A stretch of 44,387 nucleotides of DNA, from positions 1 through 44,387 of the forward strand of contig CACPJY010000013.1 in the NCBI GenBank assembly GCA_902634405.1, given 5' to 3'. The DNA comes from an uncultured Synechococcaceae cyanobacterium. Its GTDB lineage: Bacteria > Cyanobacteriota > Cyanobacteriia > PCC-6307 > Cyanobiaceae. The notes below the pieces were generated by a model. That model was not told the origin of the DNA and did not search any database. It was given only the letters and a program-made list of their open reading frames with translations. Shown here in pieces: positions 43,139 through 44,387 of the stretch. Position 1 is the stretch's first letter, and each line of letters begins with the position of its first letter. The position numbers were made by a program, and so were the translations under genes.

Positions 43139-44387
43139 ATGAGCTCAGCATTGCTCTTCAAAATCCTCAAGCCCTAATAACCTTAGGCATCCTGATACTT
43201 GCTGTTTGTCTTTTTATTACCGGTAGTCTCGCCCCAGAACTAACGGGAATAGTAAGTGTCTCACTACTCATGGCTACAGGAGTCCTCCCACCCCAACAAG
43301 CTTTAGCTGGATTTGGCAGTCCAGCACTGATTACTCTTATGGGGTTATTCGCAGTATCAGCAGGATTATTTCGTAGTGGTGCTTTAGACCGGCTAAGAGA
43401 ACTGATAGCTTCAGAGCGTATTAGGTCACCTAGAAGATTAATTGCCTTATTAGCACTTGTAGTTGCGCCAATTTCTGGAGTAGTCCCAAATACACCAGTT
43501 GTTGCATCTCTACTACCTGTAATTGAATCTTGGTGCAATCGAAGAGGCCTATCCCCTTCTCGTGTCCTACTCCCTCTTTCATTCGCAACAGTAATTGGAG
43601 GTACCCTCACCCTTCTAGGAAGTTCAGTAAACCTTCTTGTGAGTGATATAAGCCAGCAACTTGGATATGGAGCTTTATCACTCTTCAGTTTCACCTCAAT
43701 CGGAATACCTATCTGGATAGTAGGTACTCTCTATCTTTTATTGGCTCCACAATTTCTTTTACCAGATCGTGGTCAAGAAGAAAATGAATTTGGCAGACCA
43801 GGAAATCAAGCTGGATACTTTACAGAAGTAACCATTCCCCCAGATTCAGATCTTGTTGGACAATCTCTTCATAACAGTCGACTCCAAAGACGCTTCGATG
43901 TAGACGTTCTAGAGTTACAAAGAAAAGGGGAGCGTCTACTACCACCATTGGCTGATAGACAACTGGAAGCTGAAGACCGCCTCTTACTCCGAGTAACAAG
44001 AGCTGATCTGCTCCGTCTCCAGCAAGAACACACCATACAACTAGCTACAAATTCGTCAAAAAGTTCCACCTCCTCAAAATTATTTGAGCCAAAATGTGAA
44101 GAGCAACATACTGTAGAGGTTCTTTTACCTGCAGGATCCACTCTGGCTGGAGCAAGTCTTAGAGAGCTACGATTTCGCCAACGCCACAATGCCACCGTAC
44201 TTGCTCTTAGAAGAGGACAACAAACAGTTCAGGAAAGACTAGGTCAAGCGATTTTACGAGAAGGGGATGTCTTGCTCTTACAAGCCCCAAAAGATTCAAT
44301 TCGTGGCTTACAAGCAAGTAATGATTTACTCGTTCTAGATCAACTTGAAAATGATCTACCCACTTTGAAGCGAAAACCCTTGGCAAT
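43135..44387 (+). CDS. SLC13/DASS-family permease with TrkA-C domains (3' end cut)
   Basis: The frame starts at ATG 43135, overlapping hflX by four bases, and is open to the window edge (417 codons). The N-terminal part is hydrophobic (ALITLGILILAVCLFITGSL; PQQALAGFGSPALITLMGLF; PNTPVVASLLPVI), as in anion:Na+ symporters of the SLC13/DASS superfamily. Two soluble RCK_C/TrkA-C-like segments follow (about residues 230-300, VTIPPDSDLVGQSLHNSRL; and about 325-395, VLLPAGSTLAGASLRELRF). Similar cyanobacterial proteins transport sulfate or other anions (SLT/Sll0640-like); the cysH neighbour makes sulfate plausible. Confidence 0.82.
   Translation, partial: MNELSIALQNPQALITLGILILAVCLFITGSLAPELTGIVSVSLLMATGVLPPQQALAGFGSPALITLMGLFAVSAGLFRSGALDRLRELIASERIRSPRRLIALLALVVAPISGVVPNTPVVASLLPVIESWCNRRGLSPSRVLLPLSFATVIGGTLTLLGSSVNLLVSDISQQLGYGALSLFSFTSIGIPIWIVGTLYLLLAPQFLLPDRGQEENEFGRPGNQAGYFTEVTIPPDSDLVGQSLHNSRLQRRFDVDVLELQRKGERLLPPLADRQLEAEDRLLLRVTRADLLRLQQEHTIQLATNSSKSSTSSKLFEPKCEEQHTVEVLLPAGSTLAGASLRELRFRQRHNATVLALRRGQQTVQERLGQAILREGDVLLLQAPKDSIRGLQASNDLLVLDQLENDLPTLKRKPLA

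Noticed and set aside
43167-44195. Two minus-strand ORFs of 175 and 108 aa
   Set aside because: Ser/Arg-rich antisense shadows of the open plus-strand permease, which has membrane segments and TrkA-C-like domains.

Overview
The window reads as a stretch of a marine picocyanobacterial chromosome, most likely a low-light Prochlorococcus. The evidence is the modest GC content, psbX and ycf66, a high-light-inducible (Hli) protein, the cyanobacterial sufBCDS/SufR block, and a permuted two-piece tmRNA whose tag reads ANKIVRFSRQTAPVAA. There is no insertion sequence, phage gene block or CRISPR array. Many starts are GTG or TTG, and most genes lack a Shine-Dalgarno sequence.

Layout. (1) 1-4900 is AT-rich, sparsely coded and accessory in character. 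It holds small membrane ORFs, a PhyH-type Fe(II)/2-oxoglutarate oxygenase, an aldo/keto reductase and a membrane-anchored SGNH hydrolase, plus two broken or recoded short reading frames (927-1100 and 3107-3311). It ends beside the tmRNA (about 4934-5215, minus strand). (2) 5291-13731 is housekeeping: an RlmL-like rRNA methyltransferase, a DUF883/holin-like envelope pair, small ORFs, a lone LigD-type 3'-phosphoesterase, SMC, a PRC-barrel protein and MsrB. (3) 13836-19610 holds an LpxB-like glycosyltransferase behind tRNA-Leu, accC, a YggT-family gene, psbX, ycf66, two tandem TolB-like lipoproteins and hli. (4) 19610-24960 holds an ABC half-transporter translationally coupled to hli, a HIT protein, a 47-aa ORF, peptide deformylase and an S9 peptidase. 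(5) 25009-30680 is the Suf operon with divergent sufR and a candidate operator palindrome. (6) 30850-36889 holds a Rho_N/DUF4912 protein, two small exported or membrane proteins, phosphoglucomutase and a RarA-methyltransferase-like fusion. (7) 36919-44387 is compact: a solitary DUF1400-like secreted protein, a phosphopantetheinyl transferase, Bcp, type III pantothenate kinase, PAPS reductase, NDH-2, HflX and an SLC13/TrkA-C permease that runs off the end.

How it fits together. Photosynthesis-linked genes (psbX, ycf66, hli with its ABC partner) lie near Fe-S assembly (Suf) and redox or sulfur functions (MsrB, Bcp, CysH, NDH-2). Cofactor and fatty-acid supply is represented by AccC, CoaX and the phosphopantetheinyl transferase. 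The most interesting unexplained items are a short ORF that becomes continuous if the ribosome shifts +1 at a UGA next to an internal SD-like AGGAGA, the hli-ABC coupling, the tandem lipoproteins whose first member seems to need a CTG start, and the solitary DUF1400-like and LigD-PE proteins.
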